From Clytia hemisphaerica (taxonomy: Eukaryota > Cnidaria > Hydrozoa > Leptothecata > Clytiidae): a stretch of DNA of 64,000 nt. The stretch covers positions 162,293 through 226,292 of the forward strand of contig CACVBU010001038.1 in the NCBI GenBank assembly GCA_902728285.1. Direction: 5' to 3'. Numbering within the stretch: the stretch's first letter is position 1; the number at the start of each line of letters is the position of its first letter. Positions 1 through 10,651 of the stretch are shown here, in pieces. The notes under the pieces were generated by a model that ran no database searches, had not been told where the DNA came from, and saw only the letters and a list, made by a program, of their open reading frames with translations. The position numbers and the translations under genes were made by a program.

Positions 1-2374
1 TATCGGTTATTGCATTATTGTGAATTGTAAATGATATTAATTGCCGTTGTATTTAAAAAGAAACATTTTTTACTACTCATGGAAGTGGTCTGATAAAGTT
101 CTTTTTTCGGGACACCCTGTACCCCAAACACTCGTTTGGACCCAATTCACTGGAGTATATTAATGTTTCAACGGACAGTTTTGTTTTCATGCTTTAGCTT
201 CTTTTGAGAAATTAGGGAGAAAATAGGATGTGACGTCATTATTGAGAACGTCATAAAATTCGAAATTAGAATATCTCGTAGAATCGTTAGACTTTTCCCT
301 GAGGTTTCTTAGACCTTTTCACGAATCCCTTCTATTTTGGTGTAGCTATAGTCTTCGCGATCTTCGGTTGATTTGAAATCTATTGTCTATTGCTAAATAA
401 CGCAGATATATATTTGGAGAGTGAAAGTACTTATTAAAGTCCTTCCTTTATGCATCTCGTCAACACATATACGTCCAATATCATGGTCGACGACCAATGG
501 TAATTCATCAACAACTGTTTAACGCATATCACAAAAGTCTCTTTCTTGAGTCTTGTCTATTTCCAAACAGATATTTTTTTGGAGAGTGAAAGTACTATTG
601 AAAGCAGTTGAAAGTCCTCACTTTATGCAGCTTATAAACAACCGTTTGACCATAGAACGTCATCACAGCATATTGCGTGAAAGAATCACCTTCTTGAGTT
701 ACTGAAGACGACTCTTGGTGCAGTACCCTCTTCATCGTACACCACTTGAACCATAACCATATCACCTGACGTATCACCTGTTCAAAAATAAACACGGAAA
801 GATTAAATAAAATCCATACACCCCTGTGTCACAGGCCCGCTGGGGCCCCAGCCCCACTAGAAAATTAGGCAAAGATTTCGTCCCCGGTGCGAAAGATACC
901 CTAGAATTTCAGCCCCACTGAGAAATTCTTTGTTTAGAATCTGTACTCCAAAACCATCTCCACTGGATTTTTTAACCTTGGAACAATATAATTTTTATTC
1001 CCCATTGAGATTTCAATCTAAATTTTTATCAGTTTAAGTGGCCCCCGAGCTAAATTGCAACCAGACTGTTTTGTAGAATTTAAATTGTGCTTTCATTACA
1101 ACTAGCCGTCCCGGCGTCGTCCGAGACGACTTCTTACTCCTTTTAATACGCTCGCTTCGCTCGCTTTTCTATTTTTCAGAAACTTGTAGGGATTTGTATA
1201 CAAATGTACTTATTTTGCGAGAAGAAATGTTCTTAAATTTAGGCCTTTTTCGTAAAAATTGATGTTTAAAATTTTTAAGGGGACACTAAAATTAATGCAC
1301 ATTAAAAAATATGGTGAAAGTATTTTTAGTTGAATTTTGATTTTTCTTCTCCTTATTAAATTGTATAAATTTGTCATAATTTCTTTTGTTGAAAACCTTC
1401 AAACAATAATGTTCTTGACTCGCTAAAAATAATGCTCATGTAAATATTGGTGAAAATTGAGTTAAAAATTTCTCGCGAGAAATCGGTCATACTTTAAACG
1501 TGCTTTTTTTTGGGTTTTTGGGAGAGGAAAGACTATTATTTTCCTCACGCAAGGATGAAGATAAAAAACAAATAGAAATTCAAATTCAGTATTAGAGGTA
1601 CTTGGCAACACCGATCACTCCAAAGACCACAGTGCTTTACGGTGGAATATAAAGAGTGCCTTTTTTCAATACCTCTTAACAGAGTCAACAATTATTTAAC
1701 AATTAAACTCAATGCGTAAGTAAGCGTAAGCGTTTTCATTTTGCTATCTCAATAGAACAAAAAATAGCAAACATTGATTAAAAAATTTCATAATTGAATT
1801 GGGAATAAGTCATCAACTTTTCTCATATTGTCAAGTCCATTAAATTGAAATGTTTTTATCAGAGTATCAAATATAAGGGAAATGTCATCGGAGCTTTATT
1901 AATCTCAAGGGTAATCATAAATATGATGTCTTTTTGAAAACTCAAATTTTATCTTCGACGTATTCCCATGTGAATCAAAATTATTTCATAACCGACATAA
2001 ACTTTTTTTTAAAAAACTATAAATTATGCTAATAGTGCTATTGCACAGTCAGTTGTGTTTCTCCATCAAGGAGAAATGTGCTCTCTTGAATGGAAGTGCA
2101 CTTGGCGAATAGAATTGAATATACAATCAAAAAGGCGCGAAAAAAATTGCCGTGTATTCAAAAAAAGCCTCATGCGAGAATGGGAGAGTTCCGATTTAAG
2201 CGTATTATAATATAGATATCATGTCGTTCTATTTCTATTTCAGAATTCGGTCCACCAATACCTAACTTAACATTAAAAAGTCTTGAATCATACCGTTTGC
2301 TTCGTTTGGCGTTGGCTTTCTTATCATTGATTCTTGAACATAATCGTTGTCTAGAAATGAAAGAAAAATGGTAG
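1..2374. other. Intergenic, no supported gene
   Basis: I see no convincing coding sequence here. The stretch holds AT-rich single-copy-looking DNA, a short direct repeat of the words 'ttggagagtgaaagtact' near 413 and 580, and the start of a MITE of the ACACCCCTGTGTCACAG family from about 819. The only longer open frame (595-795, minus) has no recognisable domain and a composition typical of chance. Confidence 0.5.
819..1090. mobile_element. Truncated MITE, family A (terminus CACCCCTGTGTCACAG)
   Basis: The left end CACCCCTGTGTCACAG follows a TA dinucleotide and is succeeded by the 'cccagccccact..aaaatttag' body shared with the copies at 22482-22808, 30538-30829 and 49727-50001. The matching right terminus (CTGTGACACAGGGGTG) is missing, so this copy has lost its 3' end; the right limit is an estimate. 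A further stub of the left end is at about 43638-43680. The family is non-coding and TA-flanked, which suggests a Tc1/mariner-type mobiliser, an inference only. Confidence 0.6.
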
Positions 2375-2545
2375 GGATTGAAGATTGAAGCAGATGACGG
2401 TTCACAAGGATCAGGTGCAGATTCCCCGTGTATCTCATACTTTATTCACGTTAATGCTGGACGGACGCTATTAGTGAACATCAAAAAGCTGGATACACTG
2501 GAAAACAAGGCCATAAACTTCAAATCCCTTAAAGCCCTTGTGTAA
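2375..2545 (+). other. Possible orphan exon or coding remnant
   Basis: A 56-codon open stretch after a TAG at 2372-2374 reads with a balanced, protein-like composition (…SPCISYFIHVNAGR… then …VNIKKLDTLENKAINFK…) and ends in TAA at 2543-2545. It has no start codon and no strong splice acceptor, and I do not recognise the family. It could be the last exon of an unseen gene, a captured exon or a decayed copy. The evidence is composition only. Confidence 0.25.
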
Positions 2546-3105
2546 TACTTTCTAGATTCAAAATTGTAATTTGAACCGATTCTCATTAGAGAGGATTCAA
2601 GCTTATAATAGATACCTGGTGCTCTAGGTTGTCGTTGAAGTCGTAAAGTTACACTTTCTCGAAACCTGTAGAAATAAATTGCAAAAAAAAATTTGAAAAA
2701 TCTTTTTTATTTTTAAGTCAGTTTTGAAACATATTGTGAATATAAAGGAGACAGATTAGATTTGCAATTGAGTTTTCCCTCATAAGGAATAACTTTAAAC
2801 TAGTTAATTTGGCAAATATTTTAAATAGCGCACCGCACTGAGTCTAAAAATAGATTTTATTTTTGACATAATCATTACTCTCGATGTGTTTGTACAAGTT
2901 CCAATCCCATCAACCTTTGCGTTAATCTCTTTTGCATGTTAATTGCATCATTTGACAAAAGAAATATAACAACTTGCACGTATCTTTAATTGAGCCGCTT
3001 TGAATTGTGGGATTGCAACTCGTACAATCGTCAAAAAAGTGAAAAGTAGTAATTATGACGTATGCGTTGCGGAGCGCTATTAAGACAGAAAAATATTGGT
3101 AAAGC

Positions 3106-6100
3106 TTACTTTTTATTCTTCTTGAAAAAGCAATACAACTTAGCGATGAATATAAGCAAGCCAACAGCACCGAACACACAAAGAACGATAACAATGATAT
3201 TTTGCTTGTCGACAGGCTTCTGGCGTTGAGAGAAATTGGGTAAGTTTTAATCACTGATTTTTATATATCCCTGGGCCAAGCTATATTCGCCATCTTTGAT
3301 CGAAGTTTTTTTTTGAATTGGTACCCGTAAAGAAGCCATTGCATTGTTAAAAATTAATGCCTAACGGCGCTACATCATCAAAAGTTTTGGAGGGAAAGTA
3401 GATCTAGCGCTCTCGATGTATTTACACCGCTATTGAGTAGTACCACTATAGTATAAGAAAACCGCGGCTGGAATATGTACCACATTGTCTTCTCAGTTAA
3501 TTGCTGTTCTATCTCTGTCTCCGAGCTTTATAAGAACATCAAGATGCTCAGTTTATTATTGGTAGATAGTTTTTGAAATTTTACTCTTATTTTCCTTCAC
3601 AAAAAGTTTTTTTATTGTTAGGTATCTTTGAATCTGTACCCAATAGAACACTTGAACTAATTTGGACATATTTTAGGGGTATTTTGAGGAAAAAATAGTT
3701 TTTCGCCAAAATTGAAATTATAAGAACTATATTCAAGATGACAACTTTCTTGTCAGTTTGAATGATAAATTTTGAAGGTGCTGGCATGAAACTTTCACAG
3801 TATTATCTAGATGTACTTTTTCATTGATTTCTAAAAGATTTCACTGAAATATTGCGAAGGCATTCGAGGCACTTTGTTTATTTTTGAGTTCTTTCAATTC
3901 TTTTCCATTTTGTGCTTGTTTAAATTTTTTATTGTCGATCTTTCCTTTACAATATTTTATAATGCAAGTGTATTATCAAGGGTATATCATTAATGTCTAA
4001 AACACACTGAGAAGTAAGTATTAACGACAAACTAATAAAATTTACCATTAAAGATGCTACATTACTGATCTCTTGATCAAAAAATAGTCATCAAATACGA
4101 CAGAGATAGAACAACAGAAGTTCAGATGTTATCATTCCAGCCGCGGCTTTCTTATACTATGGTGCCACCACAACTTTTCAAAAAACTCCGATCAAAGATT
4201 TTGCTTGGCCGGGATTGGTCCAGGGTATATAAAGGTCAGTAGTTTTAATAAGTTAATTACATTAAGATGCTATCAAACAAAACAAGTAAATCAGGTCGTT
4301 ATATTTAGCAGCAGCTTATGCTTGCATTAGACTCACTACGTTTGCTGAATAAAACTAACTACAATAGACTCCCGGTTGTTCGAAGCTCCAAGGGGGATAA
4401 AAGTTTATTTTGAATAACCGGGAGTTGAAATAACTGAAAGTTTTCTTTTCCCATCAGATTTTCAACTGAACCTTAATTGGATGAACTTTCCTGAAGTGAT
4501 TGAGGCTTTGTGCTGTGGTTCAGTTTGGAAAAAAATTCGAATGGCTGAGGCTGATTTCAGCCTATAATTTATAATGCGGCAAAATTTATCATCTTTTTAA
4601 AGAACTCTTTATAAGTAATATTCTCACTTTCCTATGTCTCAGGCAAGGCAGACGCTTGCTAATATACTATCATACAGAATCATATCGTCATCGAAAACCT
4701 ATGATCCTCGATTGATCATGCTAATAAGTAACATAGCGTCAGCCCCCCCCCCTGTTACACCCTAAATTTTATCCAAAAGAGGAGGGGGCTGGAAGTACAC
4801 CACTTTTTTGGGGGGACCTATGTACTTGGGGGGAGCTAAAATCTTATCACTTAACGTGGGGGCTAAAATAATTCAGCTTAATAGTTGGCTTCAATTACTC
4901 AAATTGAAACTCATGAATCTGAAAAATTTTCGCCTCCGGCCCAATATTTTTTTAGAAAGTGTGCTAAATTATTTATCTTAAACTTAGAACTGAACGCAAT
5001 TTACATTGGAAAAATATTTTTTACTGCATCAATTTTTTGAAAGTGTCTAGGGTCAAAAATCCTGGAGGCTAACGAAAAATTCATAAATCTTTGGGGGGAC
5101 TTAAAATTCAGGGGGGACCTAATTTTTGCCTGAGACCTAAACCCAGGCTGACACTATGAGTAAAAAAGTGCTCTACAGTAAAAAAAATAGTTCACCTAGC
5201 TCGTTTTGAAATTATTGCCATGGTGATTAACTCCCAACGGATTTTATTAAAACTACTTCCTATTCATAATAAAATAATTTAATGTCTCAAGGGACATAAT
5301 CACCATGGAAATCTTTTGAATACGAGGCAAGTGATGTTCGTGACGTACTTTATAAAAAGGTCTATTGATCATGCTAATAAGTAAAAAAGTACTCAACAGT
5401 AAAAAAAATAGTTCACCTTCATACAATTCGATTTTTTTTCCTCTAATCTTGTATCAATGGCTGCTGGAGAACCTGTCAAAAATAAGAAGACACCATCACG
5501 TGCGTCAATTGTCTGTACATAGACCCAGTATCTACAGCTAATTTCAAAAATAGTTGCCGTACTACGAAGCGATACCGATAAACATGATATACATTCTGGT
5601 ACAGAGTAGCGCGGCAAAGGAAAATTCTTTTTGCTTTTGGGTCAATCAGGGAAACCACATCATCTCTTTTCTTATAGAAATTTTCTTACTCTTGTCTTGA
5701 ATATCTATCACCTTTTTTCACAGGTTTGTTTTTTCTTTGCAATATTTTAGGATATTCAGGATCAAGTTTTCTTGAAGTGAAGCTCTGGTCTAAGGTCACC
5801 CAATTACATGTTTTTTTTTATAAGCATAACGCTTATAAGCATATGAAGGCTCAGATTTGCAGAATTCCTAAGCATAACATGAGCATATATGTCAGCCTAA
5901 AATATTTTTCAAGTGGTCATTTTTATCTGTTTTTGTTTCATTTTTATCTGGTTTGGTAGAGGCCAAGTAAAAAATAAGACATTCCACGGCTAGCTACATT
6001 CTACTGCTCCCAAAATCTGAACAAATTTTTTACAAAATTTCTGAATTCATTAAAAAACTTGGCTCGGGGTGAATCATAAGCATAATTCTTAAGCATATAA

Positions 6101-7877
6101 TAAGCATAAACTATGCCTGGATGCTTTGAGAACTTAAGCATACACGAGCCTGACCAAGGGGCATACACTTTCTTATAAAAAAAAAACATGTAGGCTCCCG
6201 TTTATAATTAACTTTACAGAGAGAGTGTTTAACTTCATTTCATGAAAACAATCAAAAGCACTTTCTTTATGGATTCCAATACAAGACAGGGGAAAATGTC
6301 ACATAATTTCACCAAAAAGAATGAATAATTTACCTGTTTGGCTACCAAATATTTGAAAGAATACTGGATATGTGTTTTTGTTGCAAGTCACAGTAAACAC
6401 CATCATCTGTCCGGCTAATTTACTCCAGCTTGTTTGATACTTTTCTGACCACTAAAGTAAAATTAATAATTTAATAAAAATGCATTATGTTGGGTTACTT
6501 TAATTTTAAGATTTCGAGGGAACTTAATTTCGGGGTTAGCACTACTGAGAGACAATATTTTCACACTTTTGTGCCTTTTTATATAATACTATCAAATCAT
6601 GCAAATTGGTTTTTGAAATACACATTATTTGTGCATCTTTGATGTCAGTAAACATTTAACAGTAGTGTATTTGACATTTTTTGAGTTTTGTCCAAAAATA
6701 TTTCACAGATAAGGCCTTTCCAAATTTCCATTGGGACCTAATTTTACAGATGACACCCAAATCCCCAACTAAATTTTAGCACTTTTTTTTTGAAAAGGCA
6801 ATGCTAAATCTCAAGTTAAACAACTCAATCCCCTCAGACAGCCTCAGCATAATTAAAGATCTCAAACTTTCGGGAATTATTACTCATACTGCCCGGGAGG
6901 GGGGCACTCGATCTGAAAACGACCATACGTTCGGCCCAAAATTTGGCTTCTAAAATCGGACCCTTACAGTGCAGTGAATTTCCATGAAAAATCATACCCT
7001 TACAGTGCACTTTTTCAAAATTTCTCGCCCGTAATGGGAAAAAGTTTAGCAATTTTCCAAGAAAATGTGGAATTTTTCCTCCAAAATTGACCAATTTTGT
7101 GCCAATTTTACCAAAAAATTGGCCTTTTAATACAATTTCCTACCCTTACATACAGTTCAGTGCAGTTAATTGTAATTTCCTACCCTTATAGTGCACTAGC
7201 TGAACTATGAAAAACCTACCCTTAAGGGCCATAGTCTGGTAGGTCATTTACCTTGAGTGGCCTCCCGGGTCATACCGTTATTTTATCATAACACGGCTAA
7301 ATTGCCTACTTGAAAATGATCTCAATCATACCTTAAACAACAACATTTCTTTGCCATTACTGATAACAGTCAATACTCTGAGTAAAACTTGACAATAATT
7401 TTGATGATAAGACTTCATGTTTCCTTCATTATCCACAAAATAGATAGGTCCTGCTTTACAACTATCTTCATTATGTATATTATATATATTGAACATGTAT
7501 TGTTCGAATGATTGAAGGTTGAAAAGAGTTGGTATTCTTGGTCCATGATGATTGACAAATTGAATTTGCCATGCTGTGAATCCTTTAATGTTGAAAGATC
7601 TGTATATATAACCTTGCGATACACATCCATCACTATAGCTTAGAAATGTGAAATCTGCTGTACAAACACAAAAGCAGCAATCTGGTAGAGAACCATACAT
7701 CGCACATCCAGCTGCATAAGAGTAACATGTGGTATGTCTACAAGCTTCATCAGTGCTTTTAAAGCGTGTAACATAATTGTCTTTCTGATTACCACGTTCA
7801 ATTAATGTAGTTGTATCCAGTGTTGGCAGAATTGTAAATAGCAAAAAAATCAAAAACATCACTTGATAACAGGTCAC
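3106..7877 (-). CDS. Cysteine-rich type I membrane protein, unrecognised family, 4 exons
   Basis: I do not recognise this gene; the function is unknown. Exons (minus strand): 7332-7877, 6334-6451, 5417-5595 and 3106-3219. All introns are GT-AG and the phases agree (0, 1, 0), giving 318 residues. Residues 1-19 form a hydrophobic signal peptide (MFLIFLLFTILP). Exon 1 carries a cysteine cluster (CRHTTC, then CCFCVC near residues 67-72) and a larger ectodomain region. Exon 3 adds more cysteines (ECISC, ISC, NCMK). The last exon encodes one membrane helix (about residues 288-308, IVIVLCVFGAVGLLIFIA) and a short basic tail FFKKNKK before TAA, so the topology should be outside-in with a tiny cytosolic end. 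The exon 3 acceptor (…TACCAG) is the least certain junction. The final TAA overlaps a possible donor (AAGTAAGC), so an alternative longer C-terminus cannot be excluded. Introns 1 and 3 are loaded with MITEs; intron 2 also holds one. Confidence 0.6.
3253..4240. mobile_element. MITE family G copy with 9-10 bp TSD, interrupted by another element
   Basis: The terminal inverted repeats begin ACTGATTTTTATATATCC on the left and end GGTATATAAAGGTCAGT on the right. They are flanked by AGTTTTAAT(C/A), a 9 of 10 base TSD. The arms (3253-3443 and 4165-4240) match the intact 282-bp copy at 57334-57615, so the roughly 720 bp between them are a later insertion (see 3444-4164). The element lies in the last intron of the type I membrane protein gene, its left end only about 33 bp from the exon 4 acceptor. 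A 9-10 bp TSD recalls Mutator-type elements; this is inference. Confidence 0.75.
3444..4164. mobile_element. Inverted-repeat element nested inside the family G MITE
   Basis: The ends are inverted copies of about 28 bp (CACTATAGTATAAGAAAACC… and …TTTCTTATACTATGGTG), and a second inverted pair (GTTCTATCTCTGTC / GACAGAGATAGAAC) follows inside. The interior has no coding potential. The TSD is not clear. Comparison with the uninterrupted relative at 57334-57615 shows that this block is foreign to the surrounding MITE. Confidence 0.65.
4732..5158. mobile_element. MITE with 5-bp TSD (AGTAA), family D
   Basis: The termini are CATAGCGTCAGCC and its inverted partner GGCTGACACTATG. The flanks read AGTAA at 4727-4731 and 5159-5163. 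The interior is G-run rich, with repeated 'ggggggaccta' words. The nearby empty sequence 'gatcatgctaataagtaaaaaag' at about 5366 shows the site without the insertion. It lies in the last intron of the membrane protein gene. Confidence 0.7.
5195..5363. mobile_element. MITE family C, left-truncated copy
   Basis: The core 'ccatggtgattaactccc' and the right end '…gatgttcgtgacgta…aaaaaggtc' match the complete copy at 56043-56241 and the copy at 32441-32648. The far left terminus is lost. It is followed by TA and by a direct repeat of about 45 bp (near 5162-5206 and 5381-5420) that includes the donor side of exon 3 of the overlapping gene. Confidence 0.65.
5817..6190. mobile_element. MITE family E (CATGTTTTTTTTTATAAGCAT), TA TSD
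   Basis: The ends are CATGTTTTTTTTTATAAGCA and its inverted form (…CTTATAAAAAAAAAACATG), each next to TA. The interior repeats the word TAAGCATA. A second copy of the same family lies at 23037-23308. It sits in intron 2 of the membrane protein gene (between 5595 and 6334). Confidence 0.7.
6892..7269. mobile_element. MITE with CCCGGGAGG termini, 8-bp TSD
   Basis: The left end CCCGGGAGGGGGGCACTC and right end GAGTGGCCTCCCGGG are inverted copies. The flanks are TCATACTG and TCATACCG, 7 of 8 identical, which would fit a hAT-type 8-bp duplication. The interior repeats CCTACCCTTAYAGTGCA several times. It sits in intron 1 of the membrane protein gene. Confidence 0.7.
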
Positions 7878-7929
7878 TCCTGATTTTATGTGATCTAAAT
7901 TGCAAAGGATAGAAAGAATATTATTATAA

Positions 7930-8271
7930 GCCCCCCCCAGCGGTTTGCGTGAATGCGTGAATGGCCATTTTTGGTTGCGCGAATGCGTGAAAATTGAAAA
8001 AACTTGCGTGAATGTGAAAATCCACTTTTTGACTGCGTGAATGCGTGAATCTGGGCTATTTTGTGCATGAATACGTGAATTTTCCCTTTTTTCCCACTGA
8101 TTGTGTGCAATGTTTCCGATTTTCCAATGTTTCCCGATTTTTCCCGAAAATTTTCTGATTTTCTGAAAAATTGGGTGATTGCGTGAAACTGGAAGAAAAT
8201 CTGCGTGAATGCATGAATTTCAAAAGAAAATTGCGTGATTGTGTGAATTGAGGGTCCGCTGGGGGGGCCTC
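7930..8271. mobile_element. MITE with GCGTGA-reiterated body, TSD TTATAA
   Basis: The termini are (GAG)GCCCCCCCAGCGG and CCGCTGGGGGGGCCTC, flanked by TTATAA at 7924-7929 and 8272-8277. Nearly the whole body is built of the word GCGTGA (GCGTGAATGCGTGAA…). The related copy at 33862-34090 has the same ends and a 6-bp TSD, TTCCAG. It lies just upstream of the start codon at 7877, so it could fall in the promoter of the membrane protein gene. Confidence 0.75.
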
Positions 8272-8299
8272 TTATAATCTGACAGCAAAAAATCCCTAT

Positions 8300-9640
8300 G
8301 AAAAACAACCCCTGGTCAAAAATGATTTGAATAAGGTCTCCATCCCATAATTGTAGACGTTTAGATTTTCTATTTTGTCAATAATTTTTTGTGAGCATAA
8401 ACTTTTGCAAAGGACCCTAGAAAGAAGTTTCAAAGACATTAACTTTTTTAATTTTTTATTTAGAATATTTTGCCAAATGTTATAGTTTTTTGAAGGGCTA
8501 GATGAGCAGACATAGCTAAAAGACTTTAGCTAGTCGCTATACCATTTTGACTTCAAAGGTGAATACATCATTACGCAATGACTCTACACAATAGCCTAAA
8601 TAGTAGATCAATTTCAACCTGTTTTATTTTTATCAAATACTGTATTTCATATAACTAATAACTAAGCGTATGCATGTTGAGATTAAAAGTCCAAATACAA
8701 ACATTTAGCAGTAGCTACATACAGATTAGACTAAAACTCCTACCGTCAACGGCTCTAACTTGGGACTACCTGACAAAACATGGGATGGCAATTCGGCCAC
8801 AATTTTACCGAAACACTAAAGTCATTTAATTTGATTATCAAATGCAAACAGCAAATTATGAAATAAGCAAATTTGCTTTTGCACCAAGTGGGCTTCAAAT
8901 CAAAATGGGCCATTCCAGAATTTGTCTATAACAGGGGGCGGACAACACGAGATTTACTAGGACATGTTTTCATCAAAATTCAAAATTTCCAAGGCGAGAG
9001 AAGAAAAGGCAATTCAACCAAAGGAAAAAAAATTATTTCCGAGGCTAGAAAAAAATTTAAAATGTACGTCGTCTGACGGGGGTAACGAAAATTATCTTGA
9101 ATGACCCAATATGTTAAAAAAACTTTGTATATAGTGGACTGCCTGCGCACTCTGATTGCACACTCGATCATCAGACTGAGAGGAAGAAGAATAAATTGGT
9201 GGCAACACGACGGAGCAAATCAATAATGGTTATTTGTTCATCACATCAGGCAATAGGCACACAAAAGGATGTGTTATCAGTTAAAGCATTTGGTAGGGTG
9301 CCCACTTATCGGGATTTTTGGCGCTGAACAAGGAAGAATTCACCAAAATAAACTTAACAATGCATTACCTGATACTTACCTTTAAATCGTTCAAATCTTT
9401 TCATTCTTTTTTTAAATCAATCAGAAATTACATATCAGGGAAACAAATAAAAAAACTGAATCTTTCCAAAGATATTGATGTTTTTTGACGTCAAGGTGAA
9501 AACATGACTAAGCGCTGACTTACGGCACCGGAAAATTCCTGACCTGCATGGAAACAAATGGCTGTCGCTAATGAGCTGGTTCATCTTTTCAATCACAGTT
9601 TTTTTAGTAAACCAAGGGTAGGATTAGGCTACAATCTATC
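8300..9640. other. Intergenic, nothing recognised
   Basis: This is low-GC sequence without a supported gene. Two short open frames on opposite strands (8873-9076 and 8980-9171) overlap each other, lack recognisable motifs and look like chance. No inverted-repeat element with clear ends was found here. Confidence 0.4.
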
Positions 9641-9647
9641 ACATGTA

Positions 9648-10175
9648 GCCTGGGAATCCAAGCGTTAAACTTTTTTCACAGTCTAGTTTATGATATTTTT
9701 GCTGCTGGTTTAACGCTTGGCGCAGGTAACTCGCCTGCAGGGAGATTTTTCCCTGCAATGCAGGTTCGACCTGATTGGCCAGCTTTCGGCGTATTACTTA
9801 GCAGTACTTTCGCACGCATTTTGATTATTTCGATGCGCGCGCATAATTTATGGAAAAAGCTGACTCTGCAGAAAAAAGGAAACCAAATGAAAATAGAAAA
9901 ATAGATTCATTTCAAAACAAAATGGCTGTTGGCTGGAAGTCTAAATACATGTGGCTGATGTTTTTATTTGGTTTTTAGTAGCTTTGAAAGTCTTTATAGA
10001 TTGTGGAGGAGTTTTATGGTAAGTTGATTATGTGTGTTTGCCTGGGTTCACACACAGACTGTTTATAACATTCTGTGTCTGACTAATCTACCTGCACCAA
10101 GCTCTATGATTTTAGAACTTTGTGAGGTGAGGTATTTTTTGTTTTTTCTAAAATTATGAGCTTGGATTCCCAGGC
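9648..10175. mobile_element. MITE with TIR GCCTGGGAATCCAAGC, TA TSD
   Basis: The termini are GCCTGGGAATCCAAGC and GCTTGGATTCCCAGGC, each flanked by TA (9646-9647 and 10176-10177). An internal partial echo (GTTTAACGCTTGGC versus GCGTTAAAC) lies near the left end. The interior is non-coding. It ends only four bases before the next MITE begins. Confidence 0.75.
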
Positions 10176-10179
10176 TATA

Positions 10180-10651
10180 TCGTGAGTGTGGTCCTAAATC
10201 CGACAGCCCTGCCTAAATTCGACCCCCCAAATAACTGTTGTGAAAAAAAATTCTATGTGTACAAACATTCCCTCTCCAAGTTGAACAATAAACTATTGAA
10301 AGAACTCTCGAAACAAAACATCTAACAAGACGCAAGATGACTATAATGTCAAGATGTCAATTAATGTGATCAAAAAAGTGTGAGTTGTAAAAATAATTAC
10401 CTCTTTTATATTTTTCTGAATCCTTTGTTCGTGTTTAAAACGTTTAACAATTTTGTAATAAAAAATTATTTTTTGTATAAGAAGCAATTATTGTTTTGGT
10501 TCAATTGGTTCAGTGTATCAAATCTCTCAGTTTAGTTGACACTTTGGTATCTTCATTGCGTCACAGCGAAGTTGTTCGTTTTTTTTAGTTTGTATCTTTG
10601 AAAGACCCCATCGGATTTAGGCAGGGCTGTCGGATTTAGGACCACTCACGG
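10180..10651. mobile_element. MITE with long TIR CGTGAGTGTGGTCCTAAATC, TA TSD
   Basis: The inverted repeats are more than 40 bp and near-identical; each arm carries CGTGAGTGTGGTCCTAAATC and then CGACAGCCCTGCCTAAAT. They are flanked by TA at 10178-10179 and 10652-10653. The total length is 472 bp, with no coding sequence between the arms. A TA duplication fits a Tc1/mariner-type mobiliser. Confidence 0.8.

Noticed and set aside
2922-3254. 110-residue minus frame near the end of the first gene
   Set aside because: It is a different frame over exon 4 of the type I membrane protein. The accepted frame gives a clean membrane helix, a basic tail and phase agreement with exon 3.
7895-8308. 137-residue minus frame rich in HAITQF and IHAFTQ
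   Set aside because: It is a translation of the GCGTGA-word MITE (7930-8271). Repeats of a six- or eight-base word stay open by chance.
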